A program made the translations under genes and the position numbers. From assembly GCA_022846635.1 (NCBI GenBank), contig AP025685.1, forward strand, positions 2,604,001 to 2,668,000: a DNA stretch of 64,000 bases, in the 5' to 3' direction. The first letter of the stretch is position 1. Each line of letters opens with the position of its first letter. Under the pieces are notes generated by a model. The model was not told the DNA's origin and did no database searches. It saw only the letters and a program-made list of their open reading frames with translations. Below are positions 8,638 through 17,754 of the stretch, in pieces. This DNA comes from Salmonella enterica subsp. enterica serovar Choleraesuis (GTDB lineage Bacteria > Pseudomonadota > Gammaproteobacteria > Enterobacterales > Enterobacteriaceae).

Positions 8638-9829
8638 ATTCTTCTTCATTAAGGGAGGAGCGGAAACCGTTTTATTCCAGGAACGTGAAGCGTCAGCGCG
8701 TGCCGGATATCAGATTATTGATTTCAGCATGCAGCATCCTGAAAACGCCCCTTCCGCATGGAGTGACTATTTCGTTCATAATGTTGATTATCACGGCAGC
8801 CATTCGCTGTGGGATAAATTACGTGCCGGTAAAGATTTTATCTACAACTCACGCGCCTGCGAAAAATTCAATGCCCTGCTACTGCACGAGCAGCCGGATA
8901 TTGTTCATTTTCACAATATTTATCACCAGCTGACGCCTGCGCTTATTGGCGTCGCCAAACGCTTCGGCTGTAAAACGGTACTTACCGCTCACGATTACAA
9001 AATCGTTTGTCCTTCCTACACCATGCTGCGCGACGGCAAGGTTTGCGACGACTGCCTGACGGGAACCGTCTTCAACGCATATCGCCATCGGTGCCAGGAG
9101 GGTGAGCGAGGTAAAAGCCTGCTGCTGTCGCTTGAAGCGCTCTGGCAAAACATCGCGCAGCATTACGCCATGCTCGACGTCATCGTTGCACCCAGTGAGT
9201 TTATGCGTCAGACACTGCTGCGTAAGCTTCCTAATTCGCGCATCGAAGTTATCGTCAATGGCATCGACACCAGCGCTACCGCGCCGGGGGAAACCGTCGG
9301 GGACTATTTTCTTTACTTCGGTCGCCTGAGCCGTGAAAAGGGTGTGGCAACGCTTGCCGAAGCGCATCTGAAAATGCAGGAAAGAATGCCCCTGAAAATT
9401 GCCGGACACGGACCGCTGTATGACGATCTGCGCGCACGCTACAGTAAGCCAGAATTTCTTGGCTACCAGCAGCAAGGCGATGGGCTGAACGCGCTGATTC
9501 GCAACGCCCGTGCGGTTATTGTGCCTTCTGAATATTACGAGAACTGCTCAATGTCAGTGCTAGAGGCAATGGCTTTCGGCCGCCCGGTAGTAGGAGGCAA
9601 CATCGGCGGTATTCCGGAGCAAATTCGCGATGGCCTTGATGGTCGCCTGTTTACACCCGGTGACGCCGATGCGCTGGCACACACTCTTGATGAATTCGTG
9701 CGCAATCCTCAGCAGGCGCGAGAGATGGGCCTCAGTGCCCGAAAGCGTTTAGAAGACAAATACTCCCTTTCTCAACATATGCAAACGCTTCAGGCACTCT
9801 ATTTGCAGCTTAATGGTCAGACATCATGA
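8615..9829 (+). CDS. Family 4 glycosyltransferase
   Basis: A soluble GT-B glycosyltransferase of 404 residues. The N-terminal half has MKILYVNKFFFIKGGAETV and DIVHFHNIYH; the C-terminal half has YFGRLSREKGV and the E-x7-E nucleotide-sugar motif in EYYENCSMSVLEAMAFGRPVV, the hallmarks of GT4. A cysteine pair (CDDCLTG, about residues 146-149) is typical of a subset of these enzymes. It overlaps the previous gene by 23 bases and the next by 4. Role inferred: addition of a sugar to the growing EPS repeat unit. Confidence 0.9.
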   Translation: MKILYVNKFFFIKGGAETVLFQEREASARAGYQIIDFSMQHPENAPSAWSDYFVHNVDYHGSHSLWDKLRAGKDFIYNSRACEKFNALLLHEQPDIVHFHNIYHQLTPALIGVAKRFGCKTVLTAHDYKIVCPSYTMLRDGKVCDDCLTGTVFNAYRHRCQEGERGKSLLLSLEALWQNIAQHYAMLDVIVAPSEFMRQTLLRKLPNSRIEVIVNGIDTSATAPGETVGDYFLYFGRLSREKGVATLAEAHLKMQERMPLKIAGHGPLYDDLRARYSKPEFLGYQQQGDGLNALIRNARAVIVPSEYYENCSMSVLEAMAFGRPVVGGNIGGIPEQIRDGLDGRLFTPGDADALAHTLDEFVRNPQQAREMGLSARKRLEDKYSLSQHMQTLQALYLQLNGQTS

Positions 9830-10938
9830 AACTGAAACTTACGGTTCTCGGTACCCGCGGTATCCCCGATGTGCAAGGTGGTGTTGAAACACACTGCCAG
9901 AATTTGTACCCGGAAATTAAACAGCAAAGCGATGCGGAAATCTGCGTGATTGCGCGTTCGCCCTATGTGAATTATCGACGTGGTGAATATAGAGGTGTAA
10001 AGCTCAAAACACTATGGGCACCTAAAAGCCGTAAGTTCGAAGCAATTGTCCATTCTACTCTGGCGGCCCTGAGTACCCTGTTCGACGGGTCAAACGTGGT
10101 GCACGTACACGCCGTTGGCCCTGGACTGGTGGTTCCGCTGCTCCGCCTGCTGGGCAAACGCGTGGTTTTTACCCACCACGGCCCGGACTATGATCGACAA
10201 AAATGGGGCAGGATTGCTAAAACCATGCTCCAGCTCGGCGAAAAGTGGGCGGTGAAATACGCCAGTGAAGTTATTGTGATTTCTCATGTCATCAACAACA
10301 TCATCAAAACCAAATACAACCGCCATAATGCCCACGTTATCCATAACGGGGTGCGTCTGCCCGAACTGCCCTCGCCAGAAGCCGTCAGCACCAATCTGAA
10401 CAGTTTTAATCTTAAGCCTGGTGAATATATTATTGCCGTGGCGCGCTTCGTTGAAGAGAAAGGCCTGCATGACCTGATTGCCGCCTATCTGCAGGCAAAA
10501 TGTAACGTTCCTTTAGTTCTGGTTGGCGATGCCGATCACCCGGACGAATACAGTCAAAAGCTCAAAAAGCAGATTCAGGACAATCCAAATATCATCGCTA
10601 CCGGATTCCAGAAAGGTGAAAAGCTGCACTCATTGTTTTCCCAGGCCGGTCTGTTCGTGCTGCCTTCTTACCATGAAGGGCTGCCGATAGCGCTGCTGGA
10701 AGCCATGTCCTGGTTACTTCCGGTGGTGGTCAGTAATATTCCGGCTAACATGGAGCCAGGGCTGCCAGCAGAATGTTATTTTCCGACGGGCAATGTGCCT
10801 GCCCTTGCTGAAAAACTTCATGCCTGGCGCGGCAAAGAGGTGGTGGATTACAGCAATTTGTTACCAAAATACCGCTGGCCAGATATCGCAAATGATACCA
10901 TCCGCGTCTATCAGCATTTAACGACAACGAGCAAATAG
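9826..10938 (+). CDS. Family 4 glycosyltransferase (DUF1972-type N-terminus)
   Basis: A 370-residue GT-B enzyme. Its start, KLTVLGTRGIPDVQGGVETH, matches the N-terminal type found in rhamnosyl- and other GT4 transferases of capsule clusters (GTRGIP..GG.E). Later it has IIAVARFVEEKGLHDLI and the E-x7-E motif in YHEGLPIALLEAMSWLLPVV. No signal peptide or membrane helix is present, so it should act at the cytoplasmic face. ATGA overlap with the previous transferase; the next gene begins with a GTG that overlaps its stop by one base. Confidence 0.88.
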   Translation: MKLKLTVLGTRGIPDVQGGVETHCQNLYPEIKQQSDAEICVIARSPYVNYRRGEYRGVKLKTLWAPKSRKFEAIVHSTLAALSTLFDGSNVVHVHAVGPGLVVPLLRLLGKRVVFTHHGPDYDRQKWGRIAKTMLQLGEKWAVKYASEVIVISHVINNIIKTKYNRHNAHVIHNGVRLPELPSPEAVSTNLNSFNLKPGEYIIAVARFVEEKGLHDLIAAYLQAKCNVPLVLVGDADHPDEYSQKLKKQIQDNPNIIATGFQKGEKLHSLFSQAGLFVLPSYHEGLPIALLEAMSWLLPVVVSNIPANMEPGLPAECYFPTGNVPALAEKLHAWRGKEVVDYSNLLPKYRWPDIANDTIRVYQHLTTTSK

Positions 10939-11351
10939 TGCAGAAATCCATAGCAGAATTAGTTATCGAGCGTTTTTACGCAGTTCTTGACCCGGAGGTT
11001 GAAAACACTCTGACACCGGATCAGAAAAGCGGCATAGAACGGGCTCTGGTTTCAGCAAACCTTGCCTCAAAACATCCTGTGGATTTTCGCCGCAGTTTTC
11101 CGTTCCTCAATCGCCGCTATTTTGTGGTGTTCCTGCTGGGTAAAGACATGCGTAAGCGCGCACGCGAAACCAGCTCCGTCGGGCGGGTGTTATCTACCAT
11201 CAGCATCACCATTGGGATCGTGTTCTGCATTCTGTCGATGCTGCTGGCGCTCTATATGATCAAATCTGCTCTGGGCATCGATGTATTTAAACATTTCCAC
11301 GTCGGCATCTGGACATGGTTTATAGATCTTCATGACCATATGACAAAGTGA
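10938..11351 (+). CDS. Small membrane protein of the EPS operon, unknown function
   Basis: I do not recognise this 137-residue protein. Its first 85 residues are hydrophilic, with a basic stretch (GKDMRKRARETSS, about 74-86). One clear membrane helix follows (VLSTISITIGIVFCILSMLL, about 89-108) and then a short amphipathic aromatic tail (HVGIWTWFIDLHDHM). The start is a GTG overlapping the preceding stop by one base, so it is translationally coupled to the glycosyltransferase. Sitting inside an EPS operon, it could be an accessory or regulatory subunit of the synthesis complex; nothing in the sequence proves that. Confidence 0.7.
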   Translation: MQKSIAELVIERFYAVLDPEVENTLTPDQKSGIERALVSANLASKHPVDFRRSFPFLNRRYFVVFLLGKDMRKRARETSSVGRVLSTISITIGIVFCILSMLLALYMIKSALGIDVFKHFHVGIWTWFIDLHDHMTK

Positions 11352-11358
11352 CACTACC

Positions 11359-12756
11359 ATGACATTAACCCCATACCATCTCGTCTTCACTGCCCTGTTG
11401 TTTTCAACGGCTGCACTGGCGGGTAATCAGGTGATTACCCCCCCTCAGTTCAGCGGAGTTCTGACTAATCCCGGTATGGGCGTCGCTAGTTTTCATGATG
11501 GCTACGGTCAAAAACTGACGCTGGCCGACTACCCCAATACCGGAATTGAGTACGAGCGTTTTTACTGGAGCGAACTGGAGCCAAAGCAAGGCGTTTATAA
11601 CTATTCGCTTATCGACAACGCGTTTAATGTTGCGGCAAAACATCAACCAGCGATGAATGTTGGGCTGCGCGTAATGGTGATGGATGAGCCTCAGTCCGGC
11701 GCAAAAATCCCGCAATGGCTTATCGACAAAGGCATTAAAGGGCAATGGGTCGAAAATGGCAAAACCTTCGTGCCAGACCTTGATGACCCAACTTTCCTGC
11801 TGTACGCACAGAAATTATTGAACGCGCTGGGCAAGCGCTATGACGGCAATCCTGAGCTTGCCTATGTGGATATCGGCATGGTGGGTTCCTGGGGCGAATG
11901 GCATAACTCTAATTTCACCGACGTCCCCCCCCTCAACAAAAAATACAGCGCTTCGCAGCTTAATCGTTATGTGGACATGCACATGACAGCGTTCCCAAAG
12001 ACGCCGAAAATTATGCTCATAAGCGGCGGTGACTCCCTGGCCTATGCCGTAAGGCACGGTGCTGGCTGGCGAGCCGACTGCTGGGGCGATTGGCACAACT
12101 TCTCCGCTGACTGGAGCCACATGCGCGATGACTATCCGCCGCGGCTGGCTGCAGCACAGGCAAGCTATAGCGGCTTCGCTAAACGCTGGCAGAATGCGCC
12201 GGTTAGCCTGGAAATTTGCGGCTATATGGACGAATGGCAAAGCGTACAGCATTATACCCGCGAGCAGGTACAGGCCACATTTGACTGGGCGTTACAGCAG
12301 CATGCCAGTACGCTGAACCTGAAATCCCGTCGGGTACCGCAGGAGTACCGCGATATTCTGGATAAAGCGTTGCTGAGCATCGGTTACCGCTATCGCGTTA
12401 GTTATCTGTCGCTACCTGAAAGCATTCATGCCGGGCAAACGCTGATACTGGACGCAACCTGGCGCAACGACGGCGTTGCGCCCGTTTATCTGCCCTATCA
12501 GGTAGTCTGGCGGATAACCAATTCCACCGGGACTTCAGTGGTGCAATACGCCGCCCGGGATGATATTCGTCAATGGTTACCCGGCGAGCATCAGACTCAG
12601 GTAAAATTCCCGCTTCCAGCCACACTTGTGCCAGGGGAGTACCGGGTTGAAGTCGCCATCACCGATAGTAACGGCCATCCGCGCATCAGCCTTGCCAACC
12701 AGGGGAAAACGTCTCAGGGCTGGTATCCTCTGGCTTCCTTAAAGGTAGAGAAATAG
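11359..12756 (+). CDS. Secreted glycosidase-like protein with DUF4832-type C-terminus
   Basis: A 465-residue exported protein. The signal peptide runs to about residue 21 (LLFSTAALAG). Residues about 30-320 look like a TIM-barrel glycoside hydrolase of the beta-galactosidase type: NPGMGVASF, YERFYWSELEPKQGVYNYSLID, then GMVGSWGEWH with acidic residues that could be catalytic. The last 110 residues resemble the Ig-like DUF4832 domain (ITNSTGTSVVQ, LVPGEYRVEVAI). Such proteins recur in EPS and capsule loci, where an inference is trimming or processing of the polymer in the periplasm. Only 7 bases separate it from the previous gene and 2 from the next. Substrate unknown. Confidence 0.75.
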   Translation: MTLTPYHLVFTALLFSTAALAGNQVITPPQFSGVLTNPGMGVASFHDGYGQKLTLADYPNTGIEYERFYWSELEPKQGVYNYSLIDNAFNVAAKHQPAMNVGLRVMVMDEPQSGAKIPQWLIDKGIKGQWVENGKTFVPDLDDPTFLLYAQKLLNALGKRYDGNPELAYVDIGMVGSWGEWHNSNFTDVPPLNKKYSASQLNRYVDMHMTAFPKTPKIMLISGGDSLAYAVRHGAGWRADCWGDWHNFSADWSHMRDDYPPRLAAAQASYSGFAKRWQNAPVSLEICGYMDEWQSVQHYTREQVQATFDWALQQHASTLNLKSRRVPQEYRDILDKALLSIGYRYRVSYLSLPESIHAGQTLILDATWRNDGVAPVYLPYQVVWRITNSTGTSVVQYAARDDIRQWLPGEHQTQVKFPLPATLVPGEYRVEVAITDSNGHPRISLANQGKTSQGWYPLASLKVEK

Positions 12757-12758
12757 CC

Positions 12759-13244
12759 ATGTCTAACACCATCGCCTCTTTGTGCTATGAAATCAGAGAG
12801 AATGGCAATGCCAAAGCTAAAATCGTGATTACCCTCTGGCGCCTGGCAACCTTGTGGCGCAGCCATAATCCTCTGGTAAAGCTGTGCGGCCTGCCTTTTG
12901 TTATCTTCAATAAAGTGATCAATGAATGGATCTTCAGTGTGGAGATCCCGTGGCAGACCCGGATCGGCAGAGGGCTGAGGATTTATCACGCCCACTGTAT
13001 TGTACTTAATCGTGACACTGTCATTGGTGACAACTGTATTCTGCGCCATGGCGTAACTATTGGTAACGCCACCGATGACGGCGGCAGTCCAACGGTTGGG
13101 AATAATGTAGAGTTTGGCGCGAATGCGATAGCCATTGGGGAAATTACTATCGGTAACGGCGCTAAAATAGGGGCTGGAACCGTCGTCACTAAAAGTCTTT
13201 TAGATGGGCAAATTGCAATTGGTGCCAGTTTTCGTCTGCGCTGA
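12759..13244 (+). CDS. Hexapeptide-repeat (serine acetyltransferase-like) O-acetyltransferase
   Basis: A 161-residue left-handed beta-helix acyltransferase. From about residue 65 it shows hexapeptide turns (IGRGLRIYHAHCIVL, VIGDNCILRHGVTIGN, VGNNVEFGANAIAIG, IGNGAKIGAGTVV) with the active-site-type His in HAHC and RHGV. It resembles the CysE/WcaB group used to O-acetylate exopolysaccharides with acetyl-CoA. As the last gene of the operon, 2 bases after the DUF4832 gene, decoration of the EPS is the natural reading. True cysteine biosynthesis is unlikely, because the large N-terminal domain of CysE is missing. Confidence 0.85.
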   Translation: MSNTIASLCYEIRENGNAKAKIVITLWRLATLWRSHNPLVKLCGLPFVIFNKVINEWIFSVEIPWQTRIGRGLRIYHAHCIVLNRDTVIGDNCILRHGVTIGNATDDGGSPTVGNNVEFGANAIAIGEITIGNGAKIGAGTVVTKSLLDGQIAIGASFRLR

Positions 13245-13301
13245 CCCATGATTCATTCATGTAAGGCCGAAATTTCTTAAGCTTAGCCGCAGCAATGCGT
13301 T

Positions 13302-13330
13302 GATGCAGCACCGCAGGCAGGGGCTGCATC
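13302..13330 (+). terminator. Stem-loop after the EPS operon, possible terminator
   Basis: GATGCAGC at 13302-13309 pairs perfectly with GCTGCATC at 13323-13330 around a 13-base loop. It lies 57 bases after the acetyltransferase stop. Only a weak T-run (CTTTAAAATAG) follows, so termination here is uncertain. Confidence 0.35.
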
Positions 13331-13375
13331 CGACTTTAAAATAGCGACATACCCGCCGTAGAGACTCTCTGCCAG

Positions 13376-13981
13376 TTACCCGGTAAAGCGCCATAAAAAA
13401 TCTACCGCCTCTTCGGCATAATCAATGCCTATTCTTTTGCTGGAGGTTATCTCCCCGGCTTCCCGCTGCCAGCATGCTATCTGACTGGCGGCAAACAGAC
13501 GCTCGCCGTTAAGTGGCTCATAATCAAAATCGAGGCCAATATGCAAAGCCTGGCAGAGCTTTGCCGGTCCGTTCGTCATATTTCGTCGCTGCATCTTCGT
13601 TAGCTCGTTATAACCGCGACCATAACGGTTTTGCGCCACCAGTTCGTGCCCCGAGACAATCTCCAGCCCGCGAATTAATACCGCGCTGGCCTCATCCTGT
13701 GGCCCGGTAACGAAATTCAGGCAGTGGTGCATCCCATAAACAAAATAGACGTGAGCAATCCCCCCGGCACAATACATTGGCTCATTACGTACGGTTCTGC
13801 GGTCTCCCCAGGCATGGCTGGCTTTATCGGTCGCCCCTTCGTAGGCTTCCACTTCATTAATTCGGCCAATAATCCGGCCCTCTGGCAGTTCTCTGACCAG
13901 ATAACATCCGATAAGATCCTGTGCAACTTCCACCACCGGTCGGGCATAAAACAGTGGCTCCAGTTTTCTTACAACATCCAT
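13376..13981 (-). CDS. DNA-3-methyladenine glycosylase (AAG/MPG family)
   Basis: This 201-residue protein belongs to the AAG family, which flips out and excises alkylated purines and hypoxanthine. Visible motifs are the general-base region RINEVEAYEG with the catalytic Glu, the His/Tyr-rich YFVYGMHHCLNFV, AVLIRGLE and the conserved NGPAKLCQAL near residue 137. Length matches the bacterial members. It is transcribed opposite to the EPS operon with no close partner, so probably a single-gene unit. E. coli has no AAG-type enzyme (it uses AlkA and Tag), so its presence marks a difference from that lineage. Confidence 0.92.
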   Translation of the reverse strand: MDVVRKLEPLFYARPVVEVAQDLIGCYLVRELPEGRIIGRINEVEAYEGATDKASHAWGDRRTVRNEPMYCAGGIAHVYFVYGMHHCLNFVTGPQDEASAVLIRGLEIVSGHELVAQNRYGRGYNELTKMQRRNMTNGPAKLCQALHIGLDFDYEPLNGERLFAASQIACWQREAGEITSSKRIGIDYAEEAVDFLWRFTG

Positions 13982-14145
13982 TCATTCCCCCCATCGGCTG
14001 ATAGCGTTTACTGAAATATTTTGCCCAACGGTGGGCCTGATAAAAATAACCAAATGACCGCTCATGCGCGATAGCCCTTAGCGGGTAACGTTATATAGAG
14101 TGAAAGTGATGGACGATAGCGACAAAGGGAAAAGGAGAGAGAAAG

Positions 14146-14178
14146 AAACCCGCCGGCAATAGGGTTGCCTGCGGGTTT
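14146..14178 (-). terminator. Intrinsic terminator of fhs-folD
   Basis: AAACCCGCAGGCAA pairs with TTGCCGGCGGGTTT on the minus strand (one mismatch, 5-base loop), followed by the pyrimidine run CTTTCTCTC. It sits 7 bases after the folD stop. Confidence 0.85.
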
Positions 14179-14184
14179 GGTCAT

Positions 14185-15045
14185 TCAGCCTGCCTGCTGG
14201 CAAGCCATCGCATCACGCATTGCGGCAGCGGTAACGCAGTTTTTCAGCAGCATTGCGATAGTCATTGGCCCCACACCGCCCGGTACCGGAGTAATCGCGC
14301 TGGTCTTATCGCGCACGCTGGCAAAATCCACATCGCCACACAGGTGACCATGCTCATCGCGATGAATACCCACATCAACAACCACCGCACCCTCGCGGAT
14401 AAAACGGCTATCGATATATTTCGGACGCCCTACGGCAACAATGACAATATCGGCGCGCTGACATACTTCCGGCAGCTGCAAAGTGCCGGAATGGCAAAGC
14501 GTTACGGTTGCATTCTCGCGCGATAACAGTTGGGCCACGGGCTTCCCAACGATATTGCTGCGCCCGACGACCACGCACTCCTTACCCGCCAAAGCGATAT
14601 CATTGCGTTTCAAGAGTTCAATAATTCCGGCTGGCGTACAAGGCAGAAGCCCAGGCCTTCCGATGCTCAGCGCTCCAACATTAAATGGGTGGAAGCCATC
14701 CACATCTTTTTCCGGGCGAATGCTTTGCATCACCAGATCAACATCAACCCCACGCGGCAGCGGCAACTGCACCAGGATACCGTCGACATCATCCCTGCCA
14801 TTCAGGTGGCGAATTTGCTCCAGCAACGCATCTTGTGAAGTATTTTCAGGCAGCTCAATGACCAGGGAGCGAATCCCCACCTGTTCACAGGCCCGATGCT
14901 TGTTGCGGACATAAATGGCCGAAGCCGGGTCATTGCCCACTAAAATCACCGCCAGCGTGACCTCACGCCCCAGCGCCTGCACTTCACCCTGCAGTTCTTC
15001 TCTAATCTGAGCGCTTGCCGCTTTCCCATCCAGTAATTTGCTCAT
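14185..15045 (-). CDS. folD: Methylenetetrahydrofolate dehydrogenase / methenyltetrahydrofolate cyclohydrolase FolD
   Basis: FolD interconverts 5,10-methylene-, methenyl- and 10-formyl-tetrahydrofolate in the cytoplasm using NADP. The 286-residue protein matches the family length and shows ASAIYVRNKHRACEQVGI (with the catalytic Lys), QLPLPRGVD, the nucleotide-binding VVGRSNIVGKPVAQLL and the C-terminal TPVPGGVGPMTIAML. An in-frame GTG lies 3 bases upstream, but the ATG at 15045 is better spaced from AAGGGGG. It lies 12 bases downstream of fhs, and the two steps are consecutive in one-carbon metabolism, so co-transcription is expected. Confidence 0.97.
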   Translation of the reverse strand: MSKLLDGKAASAQIREELQGEVQALGREVTLAVILVGNDPASAIYVRNKHRACEQVGIRSLVIELPENTSQDALLEQIRHLNGRDDVDGILVQLPLPRGVDVDLVMQSIRPEKDVDGFHPFNVGALSIGRPGLLPCTPAGIIELLKRNDIALAGKECVVVGRSNIVGKPVAQLLSRENATVTLCHSGTLQLPEVCQRADIVIVAVGRPKYIDSRFIREGAVVVDVGIHRDEHGHLCGDVDFASVRDKTSAITPVPGGVGPMTIAMLLKNCVTAAAMRDAMACQQAG

Positions 15046-15057
15046 CACGCCCCCTTA

Positions 15058-16728
15058 TTAAAAAAGACCGCTAATGACGCCCGCGTCATCAACATCCATC
15101 CCCAATGCCGCTGGCGTTTTCGGCAGCCCCGGCATCGTCATAACATCGCCGGTTAACGCCACGACAAAACCGGCTCCGGCCGAGACATAAAGCTCACGCA
15201 CGTGCAGCGTAAAACCACTCGGGCAACCCAGTCGCTTAGGATCATCGGTCAGAGAGTATTGGGTTTTCGCCATGCATACGGGTAAATGGCCAAAGCCCAG
15301 TGCGGTTAGTTTGTCGATGGTTTTACGCGCGGCGCTGCTGTACTCAACGTTATCAGCGCCATATATCTGCGTCGCAATAGTAGAGATTTTCTCCTCCAGC
15401 GCCATCTCATCGGGGTACAACAAGCGGAAGTCCGCTTTATCGTGTTCCAGCATGGCGATAACTTCCTGGGCCAGCTCAACGCCTCCGGCCCCGCCCTCAG
15501 CCCAAACCTGGGCCAGTGCAAAGCGGCATCCGCGTTTCTGACAATAATCACGAATATATTCGTGCTCAGCCGGAGTATCGGTGGTGAAAGCATTAAGCGT
15601 AACGGTGACCGGCAATCCATATTTTTTGATGTTATCGATATGCTTGCCCAGGTTAGCTATTCCCTTCTCCAGGGCCGCCAGGTTTTCGCCCGACAGTTCC
15701 GACTTCGCGACGCCGCCGTTATATTTCAGCGATCGAGTAGTCGCTACCAGCACCACGGCATCGGGCTTCAGGCCGCTACTGCGGCACTTAATATCGAAGA
15801 ATTTCTCGGCACCGAGATCGGCCCCAAAACCTGCCTCAGTCACAACGATGTCAGCCAATTGCAGTGCCAGACGAGTTGCCCGCACGCTATTGCATCCGTG
15901 AGCAATATTGGCAAACGGGCCGCCGTGAACCAGCGCAGGCGTGTGCTCCAGCGTCTGCACCACGTTAGGTTTTAGTGCATCCTTAAGCAACGTCGCCATC
16001 GCGCCAACGGCTCCCAGATCGCCTGCGGTTACCGGCTCTCCGGCATAATTCCACGCGACGATAATTTTGCTTAATCGGGCTTTAAGATCGTGTAGATCCT
16101 GCGCCAGACACAGAATAGCCATAACCTCTGAGGCAACGGTAATAATGAAGTGATCTTCTCGCGTGACGCCATCAGTAGGCGCACCGAGGCCGATAACCAA
16201 ATTGCGCAATGCCCGATCATTCATATCCAGGCAGCGCTTAAAGATAATCTGTTTGGGATTTATATTTAGCTGATTGCCCTGATGGATATGATTATCCAGC
16301 AGAGCGGCAAGCAAATTATTAGCGGAAGTAATGGCATGGAAGTCGCCGGTAAAATGGAGGTTGAGATCCTCCATCGGTACTACCTGAGAATAACCGCCGC
16401 CCGCCGCCCCGCCTTTCATACCAAAGCAAGGGCCGAGCGATGGTTCACGAAGAGCTATAGCGGCCTTGTGACCAAGATGGCTAAGCGCCTGACCCAGTCC
16501 TACAGTCACCGTCGTTTTGCCTTCTCCAGCCGGAGTTGGGTTAATTGCCGAAACCAGCACCAGCTTACCTGCCGGGCGAGAGCTCACTTTATCCCAGACA
16601 GTATCGCTAAATTTAGCCTTATATTTCCCGTAATGCTCCAGGTCATCAGCACTAAGGCCCAGGGGTGCGACGACATCATTAACCGGTAACATTTGCGCTT
16701 CATGCGCTATCTGAATATCTGTTTTCAT
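15058..16728 (-). CDS. fhs: Formate--tetrahydrofolate ligase Fhs
   Basis: Fhs joins formate to tetrahydrofolate with ATP, giving 10-formyl-THF that FolD (next gene) can reduce further. The 556-residue protein has the P-loop [18 protein letters not shown], the signature [15 protein letters not shown] and the C-terminal [12 protein letters not shown]. coli K-12 lacks fhs; its presence here lets the cell use formate directly as a one-carbon source. ATG at 16728 fits the conserved start ([11 protein letters not shown]). A shared fhs-folD promoter should lie in the 530 bases upstream, but I see no confident -35/-10 pair on that strand. Confidence 0.97.
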   Translation of the reverse strand: MKTDIQIAHEAQMLPVNDVVAPLGLSADDLEHYGKYKAKFSDTVWDKVSSRPAGKLVLVSAINPTPAGEGKTTVTVGLGQALSHLGHKAAIALREPSLGPCFGMKGGAAGGGYSQVVPMEDLNLHFTGDFHAITSANNLLAALLDNHIHQGNQLNINPKQIIFKRCLDMNDRALRNLVIGLGAPTDGVTREDHFIITVASEVMAILCLAQDLHDLKARLSKIIVAWNYAGEPVTAGDLGAVGAMATLLKDALKPNVVQTLEHTPALVHGGPFANIAHGCNSVRATRLALQLADIVVTEAGFGADLGAEKFFDIKCRSSGLKPDAVVLVATTRSLKYNGGVAKSELSGENLAALEKGIANLGKHIDNIKKYGLPVTVTLNAFTTDTPAEHEYIRDYCQKRGCRFALAQVWAEGGAGGVELAQEVIAMLEHDKADFRLLYPDEMALEEKISTIATQIYGADNVEYSSAARKTIDKLTALGFGHLPVCMAKTQYSLTDDPKRLGCPSGFTLHVRELYVSAGAGFVVALTGDVMTMPGLPKTPAALGMDVDDAGVISGLF

Positions 16729-17199
16729 TTTTCGCTCTTAATCCATGGAAAATATTCACCAGACGACGCAAACAAGCGTCGGGTTAATCACGTTACTTAT
16801 TTCAGTTACTGATATAACAGCCGGTTCTGAATAAATCGTTGGGTTATTTATCTTACTGTTAATAATGTTAATTAATTTGTTTTAATTATGATTCTACAGG
16901 CTGCCAGAGGCAGTGGGTGAACACAAGCACAGCCCGGAACTGGCGCGGTATAGGCCTGGATATCAACACCCGGATAAAATGGAGAGTAATAAAGAATCAG
17001 CACAAATAACGGACATTTTGTGGTTTATAATACCAAGCATCAGGATGAATGAAAGCAAAACTGTAAACAGTGCGCGGGAATATTAAAACGCAGAAATATT
17101 TTTATTGGCGATAAAATACACGTAACTTACCGATAACGCTGGTTTTAACGCTTCTCTGCTTAACGAATAACCGAACGTTAGCCGGCTGCTAAAATTTTC
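16729..17199. other. Intergenic region between fhs and tRNA-Ser
   Basis: About 470 AT-rich bases that must hold the leftward fhs-folD promoter. No reading frame here has gene-like features. I looked for a folate-type riboswitch or conserved leader and saw none. Confidence 0.5.
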
Positions 17200-17228
17200 T
17201 TGACCGCGGAGGGGCAACTCCCTATAGT
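17200..17228 (+). promoter_or_regulatory. Sigma70 promoter of tRNA-Ser(GGA)
   Basis: TTGACC at 17200-17205 and TATAGT at 17223-17228 are separated by exactly 17 bases, close to consensus. The -10 is followed by a GC-rich discriminator (AGCGCCCCG), the usual mark of stringently controlled stable-RNA promoters. The tRNA begins 35 bases further on. Confidence 0.85.
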
Positions 17229-17262
17229 AGCGCCCCGTTGCCCCATGGGGTAGCGACAATAT

Positions 17263-17350
17263 GGTGAGGTGTCCGAGTGGCTGAAGGAGCACGCCTGGAA
17301 AGTGTGTATACGGCAACGTATCGGGGGTTCGAATCCCCCCCTCACCGCCA
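17263..17350 (+). tRNA. tRNA-Ser(GGA), serX-type
   Basis: A complete class II tRNA of 88 bases with encoded CCA. The acceptor stem GGTGAGG pairs with CCTCACC. The anticodon GGA is at 17297-17299, the long variable arm is TATACGGCAACGTATC and the T-loop GTTCGAATC. As far as I can recall it equals the E. coli tRNA-Ser GGA sequence. Transcribed from the promoter at 17200 and followed by the rtT-like repeat array. Confidence 0.98.
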
Positions 17351-17362
17351 TATTTAAAGAAG

Positions 17363-17391
17363 AGCTCGTACTCACGTACGGGCTTTTTTTT
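17363..17391 (+). terminator. Intrinsic terminator in repeat unit 1
   Basis: AGCTCGTAC and GTACGGGCT form a 9-bp stem (one G-T pair) with loop TCAC, followed by eight T. First stop signal after the tRNA. Confidence 0.9.
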
Positions 17392-17539
17392 CGCCTGTGG
17401 CACGCGCTGCGGGGGGATGGAGAACCCCCGACACGGGGTTCGACTGCCGGTGAAACCGGCAGGACAGCGGAGCCTGCGACGCTGCCCGAAGGGCGAGCAA
17501 AGCGAGTCAATCCCCCCCTCACCGCCATATTTAAAGAAG

Positions 17540-17568
17540 AGCTCGTACTCACGTACGGGCTTTTTTTT
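17540..17568 (+). terminator. Intrinsic terminator in repeat unit 2
   Basis: Exact copy of the unit 1 hairpin and T-run, 177 bases downstream. Confidence 0.88.
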
Positions 17569-17725
17569 CGCCTGTAACTCCGATGAGGGGGGTGATGAGA
17601 ACCTCCGCCGGGGTTCGACCAGGCGGCAGGATTGCCGGCTGGCATGACCGCAGGTCACCCGCAGCGGCGAGTCTCATGGATGAGACGAGTAATCAATCCC
17701 CCCCTCACCGCCATATTTGAAGAAG

Positions 17726-17754
17726 AGCTCGGACTTATGTACGGGCTTTTTTTT
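17726..17754 (+). terminator. Intrinsic terminator in repeat unit 3, diverged
   Basis: Same position in the third unit; the stem AGCTCGGAC/GTACGGGCT now has one internal mismatch and loop TTAT, but the eight-T run is kept. Confidence 0.75.

Noticed and set aside
16729-17199. Folate riboswitch upstream of fhs-folD
   Set aside because: No conserved aptamer core was visible, and the known THF riboswitches are not from this group of bacteria.
17332-17713. The repeated tRNA 3' ends taken as attachment-site remnants of mobile elements
   Set aside because: Unit length, the exact 19-base extent and the repeated terminator fit rtT-type tandem growth; no phage or integrase genes lie between the copies.
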